From Oscillospiraceae bacterium (GTDB taxonomy: Bacteria > Bacillota > Clostridia > Oscillospirales > Ruminococcaceae), in the NCBI GenBank assembly GCA_017991935.1, contig JAGOPP010000010.1, forward strand, positions 1 through 64,000: DNA of 64,000 nt, given 5' to 3'. Shown here one piece after another: positions 18,503 to 27,013 of the stretch. Both the position numbers and the translations under genes were made by a program. Numbering within the stretch: position 1 is the first letter of the stretch; every line of letters starts with the position of its first letter. The notes beneath the pieces were generated by a model that saw nothing but the letters and a program-made list of their open reading frames with translations, searched no databases and had not been told where the DNA came from.

Positions 18503-19367
18503 TGGGCTTTTCCAGTGTGATGCGGCCGATTTTCCCGCCGCGAAACTCGTCGAGCAGCACCGCCGCGGCGCGCTCGGTGTCGATCTCCCCGCCGGCAATC
18601 TTCATGCCGCGCTTCTCGCCGACCAGCTTTAGCAGCTCGCCCGGCATCTTCCCGTCCGTCTCCTCGTCCGTGAGCTTAAACCGCGCGCAGAAAAGGCCGT
18701 GACACTCTCTGTTCAGCAGGTCGGCAAGGCGGGCGGCCAGCAGCTCGGTGTCCATAATGTCGTCCTTGATCGCGCCGGTGAACGCGAGGTGCTCGCCGAC
18801 GATCTTATCCTCGAATTTCGGCCAGAGCACCCCCGGCATATCGAGCATGTCGATCCCGTTTTCCAAGGTGACCCACTGCTTTCCCCGCGTCACGCCCGGG
18901 CGGTCCTCGACCTTCGTCTTTTTTGTCCCTGAAAAGCGGTTGATGAACGAGGATTTCCCGACGTTCGGGATGCCGACGACCATCATTCGGATCGGCTTCC
19001 CGGCCATGCCCTTGCGCTCCCGTTTTTCGAGCTCTTTTTCGAGCGTCTTTCGCACGAGCGGCGTGATCTGCCGAAGCCCTTTTCCACTGCGGCAATCCGT
19101 CGCGATCGCCGGAACGCCCTTGCCGCGGTAATACTCCACCCACTCGTTTGTCAGATGCTCATCGGCCATATCGCACTTATTGAGCAGGATGATCCGCGGC
19201 TTTCCCCCGACGAGATTTTTCATCTCCGGGTTGCTGCTGGAGATCGGGATTCTTGCGTCCCGCACCTCCGCGACAATATCGACCAGCGGCAGGTTTGTCT
19301 TCATCAGGCGCCGGGTCTTCGCCATGTGCCCCGGGAACCACTGAATGCTGATCTCTTGGCCCTCCAT
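18489..19367 (-). CDS. rbgA: Ribosome biogenesis GTPase RbgA/YlqF
   Basis: Circularly permuted GTPase of 292 residues needed for late 50S assembly. Permutation is plain: G4 (LLNKCDMAD) comes before G1 (GIPNVGKSSFINR) and G3 (DMPG). The N-terminal IQWFPGHMAKTRR is diagnostic for RbgA. The C-terminal ANTAR-like helical region ends in DEFRGGKIGRITLE. GGGAGG seven bases before ATG supports the second in-frame Met as start. Confidence 0.96.
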   Translation of the reverse strand: MEGQEISIQWFPGHMAKTRRLMKTNLPLVDIVAEVRDARIPISSSNPEMKNLVGGKPRIILLNKCDMADEHLTNEWVEYYRGKGVPAIATDCRSGKGLRQITPLVRKTLEKELEKRERKGMAGKPIRMMVVGIPNVGKSSFINRFSGTKKTKVEDRPGVTRGKQWVTLENGIDMLDMPGVLWPKFEDKIVGEHLAFTGAIKDDIMDTELLAARLADLLNRECHGLFCARFKLTDEETDGKMPGELLKLVGEKRGMKIAGGEIDTERAAAVLLDEFRGGKIGRITLEKPNESL

Positions 19368-19396
19368 GCGCCCGCCTCCCAAACCGTAATATAGTA

Positions 19397-19402
19397 ATTA
19401 TA
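19397..19402 (-). promoter_or_regulatory. Possible -10 element for rbgA
   Basis: TATAAT downstream of the rplS terminator and about 30 bases before rbgA; the -35 region is weak. Confidence 0.35.
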
Positions 19403-19427
19403 CCTCAAAAAAGGATAGAAAGAAATA

Positions 19428-19450
19428 CTCCTCCATAAAAAATGGAGGAG
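19428..19450 (-). terminator. Terminator of rplS
   Basis: Nine-base stem CTCCTCCAT and ATGGAGGAG with a five-base loop, followed on the minus strand by a T-rich stretch. It uncouples rplS from rbgA, at least partly. Confidence 0.82.
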
Positions 19451-19470
19451 CATGATCTTCTATCTTCCGA

Positions 19471-19812
19471 TTACCGGACCTGTTTGACCTTGGCGGCCTT
19501 GCCGACTCTGTCGCGCAGGTAATACAGCTTCGCCCTGCGGACGCGGCCGTGGCGCACAAGCTCGATCTTGTCGATCAGCGGGCTGTGAATCGGGAAAACT
19601 CTCTCGATGCCGCAGCCGTGGGCGACGCGGCGCACCGTGAAGGATTCGGCGATGCCGCCGTGCTGCTTCGCGATGACGGCGCCCTCGAAGATCTGAATCC
19701 TCTCGTGGTCGCCCTCTTTAATCTTGCAGTAGACGCGGATGGTGTCTCCGATGGCGATCTCGGGCAGATTCTGCTTCATGCAGCTCTCTGTAATCAGTTT
19801 TAATGCATCCAT
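19471..19812 (-). CDS. rplS: 50S ribosomal protein L19
   Basis: Ribosomal protein of 113 residues at the 30S-50S interface. Family motifs include [45 protein letters not shown] and the terminal [24 protein letters not shown] ten bases before ATG favours that start over a TTG two codons upstream. It has its own promoter and a structured leader of about 130 bases. Confidence 0.97.
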   Translation of the reverse strand: MDALKLITESCMKQNLPEIAIGDTIRVYCKIKEGDHERIQIFEGAVIAKQHGGIAESFTVRRVAHGCGIERVFPIHSPLIDKIELVRHGRVRRAKLYYLRDRVGKAAKVKQVR

Positions 19813-19821
19813 AATCAAATA

Positions 19822-19948
19822 TCCTCCTCGTTATTTTCCAGACATTCATACTCACGGATGATCGATCCTGTGACAGAGGATTGCCCGCCCGGCACAATGT
19901 GCCGTTCCCGTCGCGGGGACGCGACGGAAGCTGCCTTTCTACCGACAG
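19822..19948 (-). ncRNA. Probable L19 autoregulatory leader
   Basis: The 5' untranslated region of rplS is about 130 bases and contains two good hairpins: CCGTCGCG with CGCGACGG, and GGCACA with TGTGCC. An L19 leader class is known in Firmicutes (Rfam). Position, length and structure fit, but I could not align to the model, so the identity is inferred. Confidence 0.5.
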
Positions 19949-19955
19949 CCTTATT

Positions 19956-19984
19956 ATATTATCACATCATTTTTACAAATGCAA
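19956..19984 (-). promoter_or_regulatory. Sigma-A promoter of rplS
   Basis: TTGCAT, 17-base spacer, TAATAT reading leftwards, with TATAAT overlapping the -10 by three bases. Confidence 0.7.
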
Positions 19985-20000
19985 GCATCATTTTATAGAA

Positions 20001-20678
20001 TTATCGGAAAATCTCGCCGTTTTCGCGATAAACCGCGGTCCGCGTCACGGAAATATCGTCCGCGGGAAGCCCCGAGAACTCCGAAAACGCGTCGAACAGC
20101 AGCGCCGGGTTGACGGTCTCGTTGCAGCCGGCGGCGAGCCTCGCCCGGAAACGAAAGCGCCCGTCCTCATAGGAAAGCGCGGAAATTTCGATCTCGGGCC
20201 TCAGGTCGACGACGCGCTCCCCGCGCTTCGTCTTTTTGAGCACCGGGATCTCGGGGCGGTCAAAGCAGCCCTTCCACGCCGCCCGCGCCTCCTCCTCCCC
20301 GTGCCCGGGGCAGGAGAACGCGATCTCGTAATCGGCCCGGTGGATCTCCGAAACCTTCATGACCGGGGCCCCCGCCGACACAACCCCGAAGCCCGCCGGC
20401 AGCGCCGCGCCGACTCGGGCCGCGAGCTCCTCAAACGGGATATCTTCGAGCAGACGGAAATCTACGCATTCGCAGAGGCTCTCATAGCCCAGCGAGAGCG
20501 GCAGGGCGAAGTTGAGATACAGGTGGGGATGAAATCCCTCCGTGTACCAAACCCCGATTTTAGTGCGCTTTAAGGCCCGCTGAAACGCCCGCATCACGTC
20601 GAGGTGGGAGATATATTTCGCGCTCCCGGTCTTCGTGTAAAAGAGCCGGACGTCGGTGAAATTTTGAGCATCACTCAA
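20001..20678 (-). CDS. TIGR03936-family radical-SAM-linked protein (DUF2344)
   Basis: Protein of 225 residues matching the DUF2344 family that always accompanies the B12-binding radical SAM protein encoded upstream. Diagnostic stretches are FYTKTGSAKYISHLDVMRAF, YTEGFHPHLYLNFALPLSLG and ECVDFRL. It carries no radical SAM cysteine motif itself. In some clostridia the two are fused. It overlaps the partner by eight bases. The biochemical role of the pair is unknown. In many clostridia rng and rplU follow; here they do not. Confidence 0.9.
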   Translation of the reverse strand: MSDAQNFTDVRLFYTKTGSAKYISHLDVMRAFQRALKRTKIGVWYTEGFHPHLYLNFALPLSLGYESLCECVDFRLLEDIPFEELAARVGAALPAGFGVVSAGAPVMKVSEIHRADYEIAFSCPGHGEEEARAAWKGCFDRPEIPVLKKTKRGERVVDLRPEIEISALSYEDGRFRFRARLAAGCNETVNPALLFDAFSEFSGLPADDISVTRTAVYRENGEIFR

Positions 20679-22506
20679 AGCAGGGGCCCCCTTTCAGCGC
20701 GGCGATGCCGCAGCCGGAGCAGTTTTGGCGGCAATTCGGCGTGGTCGCGGCGCTGCGGGCCTTTTCGTTCTCCCGGATGAAGAACTCCTTCGACACGCCG
20801 TAATCCATCAGTTCCCACGGCAGCGTCTCGTCAAACGGCCTTCTGCGGTTCGCATAGAAGGCCGGGTCCAGCCCGTTCTCCGCGAACGCCCGCAGCCAGA
20901 CGTCGAATTTGAAATGTTCGTCCCAGCCGTCGAGGTTGCAGCCGTGCCGCCAAGCCCATTCGACGGCCTTGCCGAGGCGGCGGTCGCCCCGCGCGAAGAC
21001 CGCCTCGATGAAGGAGGTCCGGGCGTTGTGCCAGTCGAGCGAGATTTTATGCGTATGCAGGCGGTGCAGCATCAGCTGCTGCTTCCGCTGAAGCTCCTCC
21101 ATGGTGTCCTGCGGCTCGAACTCGAAGGGCGTAAAGGGCTTGGGCACAAAGCTCGCGACGCTGCAGGTCACCTGCACTGCCTTGCCCTTCGGACGATCCT
21201 TGAGGCTGTAATAGAGATCGACCACCTTCTGCGCGGTGTCGATGACGCCGAGGACGTCCTCGTCCGTCTCGGTCGGTAGGCCGATCATGAAATACAGCTT
21301 GACGGAGGTGTATCCGCCCTCGAAGGCGCGGCGGCAGGTGCCGAGAATGTCCTCCTCGGTCACGTTTTTGTTGATGACGTCGCGCATCCGCTGGGTCCCG
21401 GCCTCGGCGGCAAAGGTGAGGCCGCTCTTGCGCACCTTCGTGATCTTTTCGAGCATGCTCTCGCTAAAATTGTCGATGCGCAGCGAGGGCACCGCGATGT
21501 TGACGTATTCTTTCTCCGTCCACGGCAGCAGATCGTCGAGCAGCGGCTCGAGCTTAGAGTAGTCGCTGGTGCTCAGCGACGTCAGCGAGAGCTCCTCGTA
21601 GCCGGTGCTGTCGCAGAGGCCGCGGGCGTTGCGGCAGAGCGTCTCGGGCGTCTTTTCCCGCACCGGGCGGTAGAGAAACCCGGCTTGGCAGAAGCGGCAG
21701 CCGCGCACGCACCCGCGCATGATCTCGAGCATGCTGCGGTCGTGCACGATGTCGATGAACGGCACGACGAAGTTTTCCGGAAAAAAGACCTTGTCCAAGT
21801 CCTTGATGATGCGCTTTTTTACCGGCATCGGCGCGCCCTCTTTCGCGGAAAAGCCGCGGATTGTGCCGTCTTCGTTATATTCCACCTCGTAGAGCGACGG
21901 GATGTAGACGCCGGGGATCCGCGCCGCCCGCGCGAGATACGCCTCTTTCGTCCAAGCCTCGTCCTTCGCTTTTTTATAGAGCGCGACGATCTCCGGCAGG
22001 ACCTCCTCGCCCTCCCCGGGCATGAAAAGGTCGATGAAATCGGCCATCGGCTCCGGGTTGCAGGCGCAGGGCCCGCCGGCGACGACGAGATTTTTGAGCC
22101 CCTTGCGGTCCTCGCGGCGCACCGGGACGCCCGCGAGATCGAGCATGTTGAGCACGCCGGTATAGCAAAGCTCATATTGGAGCGTGAAGCCGATCATATC
22201 GAAATCGGCAAGGCTATCCCGGCTCTCGATGGCGAACAGCGGCAGGCCGTTTTCGCGCAGCTGTTTCTCCAGATCGACGTCCGGCGCGAAAACCCGCTCG
22301 CACCAGACCTCCTCGTCCTTATTTAGAAGAGAGTAAAGGATCTTCATGCCGAGGTGGCTCATGCCGACCTCGTAGAGATCCGGGAAGCAAAACGCAAACC
22401 GAACCTTGACGTCCTCTTTCTTTTTTACAACACTGTTGAGCTCGCCGCCGGTATATCGAGCCGGCTTTTCGACCGTCCGGAAGATCTTTTCCGGTATCGC
22501 TGCCAT
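20671..22506 (-). CDS. TIGR03960-family B12-binding-like radical SAM protein
   Basis: Protein of 611 residues. Residues 30-200 resemble a cobalamin-binding-like domain (FCFPDLYEVGMSHLGMKILY). The radical SAM core follows with Cys266, Cys270 and Cys273 in MRGCVRGCRFCQAGF, which should hold the SAM-binding 4Fe-4S cluster. The extreme C-terminus has an extra Cys cluster (NCRQNCSGCG), a candidate auxiliary cluster. Substrate and product are unknown for this family. GAGGTGA before ATG supports the start. It follows the M50 gene on the same strand with a 49-base gap, the usual clostridial order spoIVFA-spoIVFB-this gene. Confidence 0.93.
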   Translation of the reverse strand: MAAIPEKIFRTVEKPARYTGGELNSVVKKKEDVKVRFAFCFPDLYEVGMSHLGMKILYSLLNKDEEVWCERVFAPDVDLEKQLRENGLPLFAIESRDSLADFDMIGFTLQYELCYTGVLNMLDLAGVPVRREDRKGLKNLVVAGGPCACNPEPMADFIDLFMPGEGEEVLPEIVALYKKAKDEAWTKEAYLARAARIPGVYIPSLYEVEYNEDGTIRGFSAKEGAPMPVKKRIIKDLDKVFFPENFVVPFIDIVHDRSMLEIMRGCVRGCRFCQAGFLYRPVREKTPETLCRNARGLCDSTGYEELSLTSLSTSDYSKLEPLLDDLLPWTEKEYVNIAVPSLRIDNFSESMLEKITKVRKSGLTFAAEAGTQRMRDVINKNVTEEDILGTCRRAFEGGYTSVKLYFMIGLPTETDEDVLGVIDTAQKVVDLYYSLKDRPKGKAVQVTCSVASFVPKPFTPFEFEPQDTMEELQRKQQLMLHRLHTHKISLDWHNARTSFIEAVFARGDRRLGKAVEWAWRHGCNLDGWDEHFKFDVWLRAFAENGLDPAFYANRRRPFDETLPWELMDYGVSKEFFIRENEKARSAATTPNCRQNCSGCGIAALKGGPCFE

Positions 22507-22555
22507 GGAATCACCTCGGAAATCATGATTTAAAGATTATACACGATTTCCACTC

Positions 22556-23101
22556 CTATTTCAAGAGACCCCCCAGCAGCAGATAAAACGCCGCCGGGAG
22601 CAAGAAGAGGTTCCCGAGCCGGATGGCCGCGTAGACCAGCAAAAAAAAGAGCGTGACGGACACGGCCGCGCTGATGCGGGAGAATGTTTTTTCTCCGGTC
22701 AGCATGGAGAGGACGCTGCCGCCGTCCGTGGAGCGCATCGGGCAGAGGCTGAAAAAAAGCAGCACGAAGTTGACGGCGGCCGCCCGCGTCTCCCCCGCCG
22801 CGTAAAACGCGGCCGCCAAAATAAGATTTGCCGTAGGCCCGGCGAGGCAGATCAGAATATGAGTTTTAACCGGAATCTCCGTCTCCTGCCGCAGCACCAT
22901 GCCGAAAACGGAGAGGCGCAGCGCGGCCGGCGGGCATCCGGCAAAAAACGCCGCCAGAAGATGCGCCGCCTCGTGCATGGCCATGGACATGAGCGCGATC
23001 CCGGCGATCCCGCTGCGGTCCGCGAGCAGAAACAGGGTGATCAGCGCAAAAAAATAGGGCGAAATGAGCACCCTCGTCCGCCCGATCCGAAAGGAAATCA
23101 A
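22556..23101 (-). CDS. M50 intramembrane metalloprotease, SpoIVFB-like
   Basis: Site-2-type protease of 181 residues with about five membrane segments. Zinc ligands are His43, Glu44 and His47 (MAMHEAAHLLA) and probably Asp126 (PMRSTDGG). The short form without a CBS domain, and its pairing with an M23 gene, match SpoIVFB, which processes pro-sigma-K in the mother cell. Translation probably starts at TTG overlapping the preceding stop; GGCGGTG lies just upstream. Assignment to SpoIVFB proper is by context; other small M50 proteases look alike. Confidence 0.85.
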   Translation of the reverse strand: MISFRIGRTRVLISPYFFALITLFLLADRSGIAGIALMSMAMHEAAHLLAAFFAGCPPAALRLSVFGMVLRQETEIPVKTHILICLAGPTANLILAAAFYAAGETRAAAVNFVLLFFSLCPMRSTDGGSVLSMLTGEKTFSRISAAVSVTLFFLLVYAAIRLGNLFLLPAAFYLLLGGLLK

Positions 23102-23586
23102 TAGCGCACCGCCTTTCGCGGCGAGATCGTCCTGCCCCGGTACTCGACATGCAGATGCAGGTGGCTGCCGGTGGAATTTCCGGTGGAGCCCACGGCCGCG
23201 ATGGTCTCGCCGCGGCGGACGCTGTCCCCTTCCTTGGCAAAAATCACGGAGCAGTGGGCGTAAAGGCTTTTTACGTTACACTGATGCCGGATGACGATAT
23301 AATTGCCGTATCCCGAGCCGCAGCCGACTTCCAGCACCGTCCCGTCGGCGACCGCCGCGATCGCCGCGCCCTGCGGCGCGGCGAGGTCCACGCCGTCGTG
23401 AAATTCCAGCCCGCCGCGGACCGGCGCGATCCGCAGGCCGTATCCGCTGGTCACCGTGCCGCGTGCAAGCGGGCTTCCCGACAGCAGGTGGAAGAATAAA
23501 AGCGGCACATCCGCGTAAAAGAAAAAGATCTGGAGCCACAGCATGGCCAGAGAGCCCGCCACAAATTTTAGCGTATTGCTTCTCAT
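23098..23586 (-). CDS. M23 (LytM) domain membrane protein, SpoIVFA-like
   Basis: Membrane-anchored protein of 162 residues: one transmembrane helix (about 9-35) and an M23 peptidase domain (about 45-160). All expected zinc and catalytic positions seem present: His63 and Asp67 (FHDGVDLAAP), His111 (YAHCS), and His142/His144 (SHLHLHV). In Bacillus, SpoIVFA is the LytM-domain partner that inhibits SpoIVFB until SpoIVB cuts it. Here an equivalent role is inferred from the overlap with the M50 gene. An intact site means a true endopeptidase is also possible. Confidence 0.82.
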   Translation of the reverse strand: MRSNTLKFVAGSLAMLWLQIFFFYADVPLLFFHLLSGSPLARGTVTSGYGLRIAPVRGGLEFHDGVDLAAPQGAAIAAVADGTVLEVGCGSGYGNYIVIRHQCNVKSLYAHCSVIFAKEGDSVRRGETIAAVGSTGNSTGSHLHLHVEYRGRTISPRKAVRY

Positions 23587-23627
23587 CGTCCCATCCCCCG
23601 TCCTCCCCAAAACTATGAGAGACGGAA

Positions 23628-23663
23628 GAAAAAAATGCCGCGGCTCCGATGGAACCGCGGCAT
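23628..23663 (-). terminator. Terminator of the GHL10-amidase operon
   Basis: Nine-base stem ATGCCGCGG and complement around an 11-base loop, then seven T on the minus strand, about 50 bases after the amidase stop. Confidence 0.92.
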
Positions 23664-23714
23664 AAAAACGTTGTCTCTTTGTTTTTTTGAGGGCGTGTCC
23701 GGGCCGGCCGTGGA

Positions 23715-26700
23715 TCAGCCGCCGGAACCCGGCTCCGAGCTGCTCTCGGAGGAATGCTCTCCCCCGCCGGAGGAGGACTCCGGCGCGGAGCTGCTCTCGG
23801 GCTTGGAGGAGGACGCGGCCGAGGAACTGCTTTCGGGCTTCGAGGAGGAGGTCGGCGCCGAGGAGCTCTCGGGTTTGGAGGAGGACGCGGCGGAGCTGCT
23901 CTCGGGCTTGGAGGAAGAGGCGGCCGAGGAGCTGCTCTCGGGCTTGGAGGAGGACGCGGCGGAGCTGCTCTTTTCTTCATCCGGAGGCGTCTCGTAGTCG
24001 TCGTCCGGGATCGAGGACTTCTCTCCGACATACTGCGTGCCGTATTTATAGTTGCCGTTCTTCCCGACGGCGCCGAGGTAGCTCTCCACCGCGTCGGCGA
24101 TGCCCTCGGCGATCTCCTTCTGGTAAGAGGATTTGATCAGCTTGTAGTAATCGCTCTCGCTGCTGACGAAGCCGAGCTCGCCGAGCACCGCGGCGTATTG
24201 GGAGACGCGCGTGACATAATAGCGGCCGATCATCGCGCCGCGGTTGGTCGTGTTGAGAGCGTCGGACACCGCGTCGGAGAAGTACGAGGCGAGCGAACCC
24301 GAGAAGCGGTTGAAGTGCCAGCACTCGGTGCCCTTTCCGGAGCTGCTCGTGCTCGAGTTGCAGTGGACGCTCACAAAGACGAGCGGCTTCGCGGATTCCG
24401 CATAGGCGACGCGGTCCGCGAGCGACGGGCGCTGCTTCTCCGTATCGAGCAGGTAGACCGTCGCGCCGCGGTTCTTGAGCTCCTTTTTGAGGTAACCGCC
24501 GACGGCAAGATTGATCTCGTATTCCCCGTACGCGGAGAGGAAGCCGAGCGCGCCCACGCCGAGCTTGCTGTGCCCCACGTCCACGACGATGGTCACGCCG
24601 TCGACGCTCGATTCGCCGGTCGGGTTGTTGAAGCGGAAGATCAGGTCGTCCCCGTCGAAATAGGCGTAATAGCCGAGGAAACCGTTTGTGGTGTTGAGTT
24701 TGAGCGTGACCTTCGAGCCGCTCCAGTTCGCGGAGCTAAAGAGCGGGTTCTTCGTCAGGGAGAGGTTGTCCGGCACATCGGAGGTATACTGGAAGTCGAT
24801 TGTAAACGCGCCGGAACTGTATTTCGCGACATAGGAAACCCTCTGGTCCATGCTAAAGATCACATAGGTGTAGCGGCCGTTCGCGTTGACCGTCACGCCG
24901 TTGACGCTGTTGCCGCCGAGATCCTCGCTGCCCGCCTTGGTAACGTCCTTGGAGTATACCCGCTGGCCGGACTGGAGGTTATAATATGTAAAGGTGTTGT
25001 CTCCCTCTTTATAGACGATCTCGCCGCCGTCGGTATAGTCGAGCGCGCCCTTCGGCAGCGGGTAGCAGTCGTAATCCGAGAGATCGTTCAGCGTGCCCGT
25101 CGGGAAGGTCTCCGCCGAATTCGCGGTCACCTTCACGAGATCGCCGTCCCCGGCTTTCGCGGCGACGGTCACATAGGCCCCGGTCGCGCTCTCCGAATAG
25201 GAGGAGCCCCACGTGGCGTTGACGACGATGTTGCCCAGCTTCTGCGCCGAGGACCCGGACGACGGAACCGTGATCGTGCCGCTGTAATTGATGTAGGTGG
25301 ACTCGTTGTCGGTGTCGTCGTCGTCCTCGTTGCTTTCCTCCAACTGGACGCTCATGCCGCCGAGCTTTGCCGTCAGCGAGGCGCCCTCGTAGGCGGTCGC
25401 CGAGATCGTGATGTCCATGCCGCCGTTGATCGTGACGTTGCCGAGCGGCGAGATCTCCTTGATGATCTGCACCTGCCGCGTGATCGCGTAGGCGATGGTT
25501 TTCTCCTTATGCTCAAACGTGAAGGTGTTGGTGCCCGGCTCGAGGTCGATGCGCAGGAAGAACGCGCCGTTCTCGTCGCGGGCCACCTCCTCGCCGTTCA
25601 TCGTGAGCGGGAAGTTGATGTCGGACGCGCCCGCGAAGATGGCGATCGTCTCAAACGTGGAGTAGGTCGTCTTGGCCGGGCGCGTCATCTCGAGCTGCGT
25701 CAGCAGGAAGCTCGGGTCCGTCTTATCGGTCAGGTATTGGAGCAGCGCGTCGGTGGACTGCTGCGGGTTTTTCTTCAGCGCGGAGACGGAGTCGAACATG
25801 CTGCCGCAAAAACCGGAGAGCCCCTCCGCCGCGATGACTTGGTTTGAGAGCTCGGCCGGCTCGGACCAGCCCTTCTCCTTCGTGCAGGCTTTGGAGGCGT
25901 ACTGGTACGCGTAGAGCGGGATCTTGTCCCCAACGACGCCGTTCCACCAAGTTAAATATTCCGTAAAGGAGACGTCCGCGTTGCCGATGGCGTACGGGCA
26001 TTTTACCGCGACGAAATCGGCGTATCCGCTCTCGACGAATTTCTTCGTGTCGGCGCAGCCGTCGCCGTAGCTCTCCCAATCCGCCTCCGTATTGCTGCCC
26101 TCCGCGATGCTCGCGCTGTTTGCCCAGACCGGGCCGACCAAGAGGCCGACCTCCGCGGCGGGATCGCTTTTCTTTACGCTTTGGTACGCGGTTTCCACGG
26201 CGGATTCGGTCGTGGAGCGCAGGTAATTCTCATAGCCGATGCCGCCCCCGAACTGCGCGTAGTCCTGATAGGTCGCGCTGCCCTGCTCGATCGTAAAGCT
26301 GTCCAGCAAGACGGCGTCGATCTCGTAACTGTCGACCAGCTGCCGCAGGTTCGAGTCGATGAGCTTGATCTGCTCGCGGTCCGCGTTATTGGTAAAAACG
26401 GCGGCGCCGTCCTCGTTCGTGAGCAGCACGTCGTAGACAGCGTAGACATAAAAATGCATGCTCTTCGCCTTGGAGACGGCGTAATTGAGGATATCGAAGG
26501 CCACCTCCGCCTGCGGCATCCCGCTCGAGCGGTAGAGCACCTTGTCCCCATAGATGGTTTCAAAAATCACGGTGTTGGCGCCGAGGCTCTCGGCGTCGCC
26601 CAGCGCGCTGTCGACGGAGGCCATGATCTGCTCGTCCGTCATGGCGGGATCCGTGTAATAATCCACGCCGGCCGTCAGTGTGACGGCCATCATGCGCTCG

Positions 26701-26966
26701 GGGCGGTCGTACTCGATCTCCTGCTCGGTCTCCGATACGACCGGCTGGATGACGACCTCCGGCTCCGATTCCTCCCCTGCCGGGGTGATGGAGAGCTCCG
26801 GCTCCCCTTGCTCGCTCTCCTCGGCCTCGGCGGCGGTTTTAAGAATATCGAGCCCCGGCAGCCCGGAAGTGACTGCCGCATAGGCGCCGATCCCGCCGAT
26901 CACAACGGTAAGCGCCATACATAATATCAGAAATGTGAGTTTTCGATTCAGGAACAATCGTTTCAT
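23715..26966 (-). CDS. GHL10-like/N-acetylmuramoyl-L-alanine amidase fusion
   Basis: Large secreted or membrane-anchored wall enzyme of 1083 residues. Order: one N-terminal membrane helix (about 9-30); an acidic linker; a TIM-barrel-like region (about 90-450) similar to the GHL10 fold of the upstream lipoprotein; two beta-rich segments (about 450-780); an amidase_3 domain (about 792-970); and an 87-residue Ser/Ala/Lys-Pro-Glu tail. Amidase zinc ligands are all present: His799 in VDVGHSKLG, Glu817 in EYEINL and His868 in SVHCNS, plus the catalytic Glu930 in GELGFV. The first motif is VDVGHS rather than the usual DPGHGG. It probably cleaves the N-acetylmuramoyl-L-alanine bond of peptidoglycan. 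It follows the lipoprotein gene by 47 bases. Confidence 0.88.
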   Translation of the reverse strand: MKRLFLNRKLTFLILCMALTVVIGGIGAYAAVTSGLPGLDILKTAAEAEESEQGEPELSITPAGEESEPEVVIQPVVSETEQEIEYDRPERMMAVTLTAGVDYYTDPAMTDEQIMASVDSALGDAESLGANTVIFETIYGDKVLYRSSGMPQAEVAFDILNYAVSKAKSMHFYVYAVYDVLLTNEDGAAVFTNNADREQIKLIDSNLRQLVDSYEIDAVLLDSFTIEQGSATYQDYAQFGGGIGYENYLRSTTESAVETAYQSVKKSDPAAEVGLLVGPVWANSASIAEGSNTEADWESYGDGCADTKKFVESGYADFVAVKCPYAIGNADVSFTEYLTWWNGVVGDKIPLYAYQYASKACTKEKGWSEPAELSNQVIAAEGLSGFCGSMFDSVSALKKNPQQSTDALLQYLTDKTDPSFLLTQLEMTRPAKTTYSTFETIAIFAGASDINFPLTMNGEEVARDENGAFFLRIDLEPGTNTFTFEHKEKTIAYAITRQVQIIKEISPLGNVTINGGMDITISATAYEGASLTAKLGGMSVQLEESNEDDDDTDNESTYINYSGTITVPSSGSSAQKLGNIVVNATWGSSYSESATGAYVTVAAKAGDGDLVKVTANSAETFPTGTLNDLSDYDCYPLPKGALDYTDGGEIVYKEGDNTFTYYNLQSGQRVYSKDVTKAGSEDLGGNSVNGVTVNANGRYTYVIFSMDQRVSYVAKYSSGAFTIDFQYTSDVPDNLSLTKNPLFSSANWSGSKVTLKLNTTNGFLGYYAYFDGDDLIFRFNNPTGESSVDGVTIVVDVGHSKLGVGALGFLSAYGEYEINLAVGGYLKKELKNRGATVYLLDTEKQRPSLADRVAYAESAKPLVFVSVHCNSSTSSSGKGTECWHFNRFSGSLASYFSDAVSDALNTTNRGAMIGRYYVTRVSQYAAVLGELGFVSSESDYYKLIKSSYQKEIAEGIADAVESYLGAVGKNGNYKYGTQYVGEKSSIPDDDYETPPDEEKSSSAASSSKPESSSSAASSSKPESSSAASSSKPESSSAPTSSSKPESSSSAASSSKPESSSAPESSSGGGEHSSESSSEPGSGG
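23718..23978 (-). repeat. Ser/Ala-rich tail repeats of the amidase
   Basis: About eight imperfect copies of a 30-33 base unit encoding variations of SSSKPESSSAA. The run is a low-complexity C-terminal tail, likely a disordered wall-spanning segment. It is not a CRISPR array: there are no spacers and the frame is kept. Confidence 0.9.
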
Positions 26967-27013
26967 CCTGTTTGGCGATCCTTTCGTTTCGGAATTCTCT
27001 GCGTTTCGTTGGG

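Noticed and set aside
23718..23978. CRISPR-like regular repeats
   Set aside because: The repeats code in frame for a Ser/Ala-rich tail, have no spacers, and no cas genes are near.
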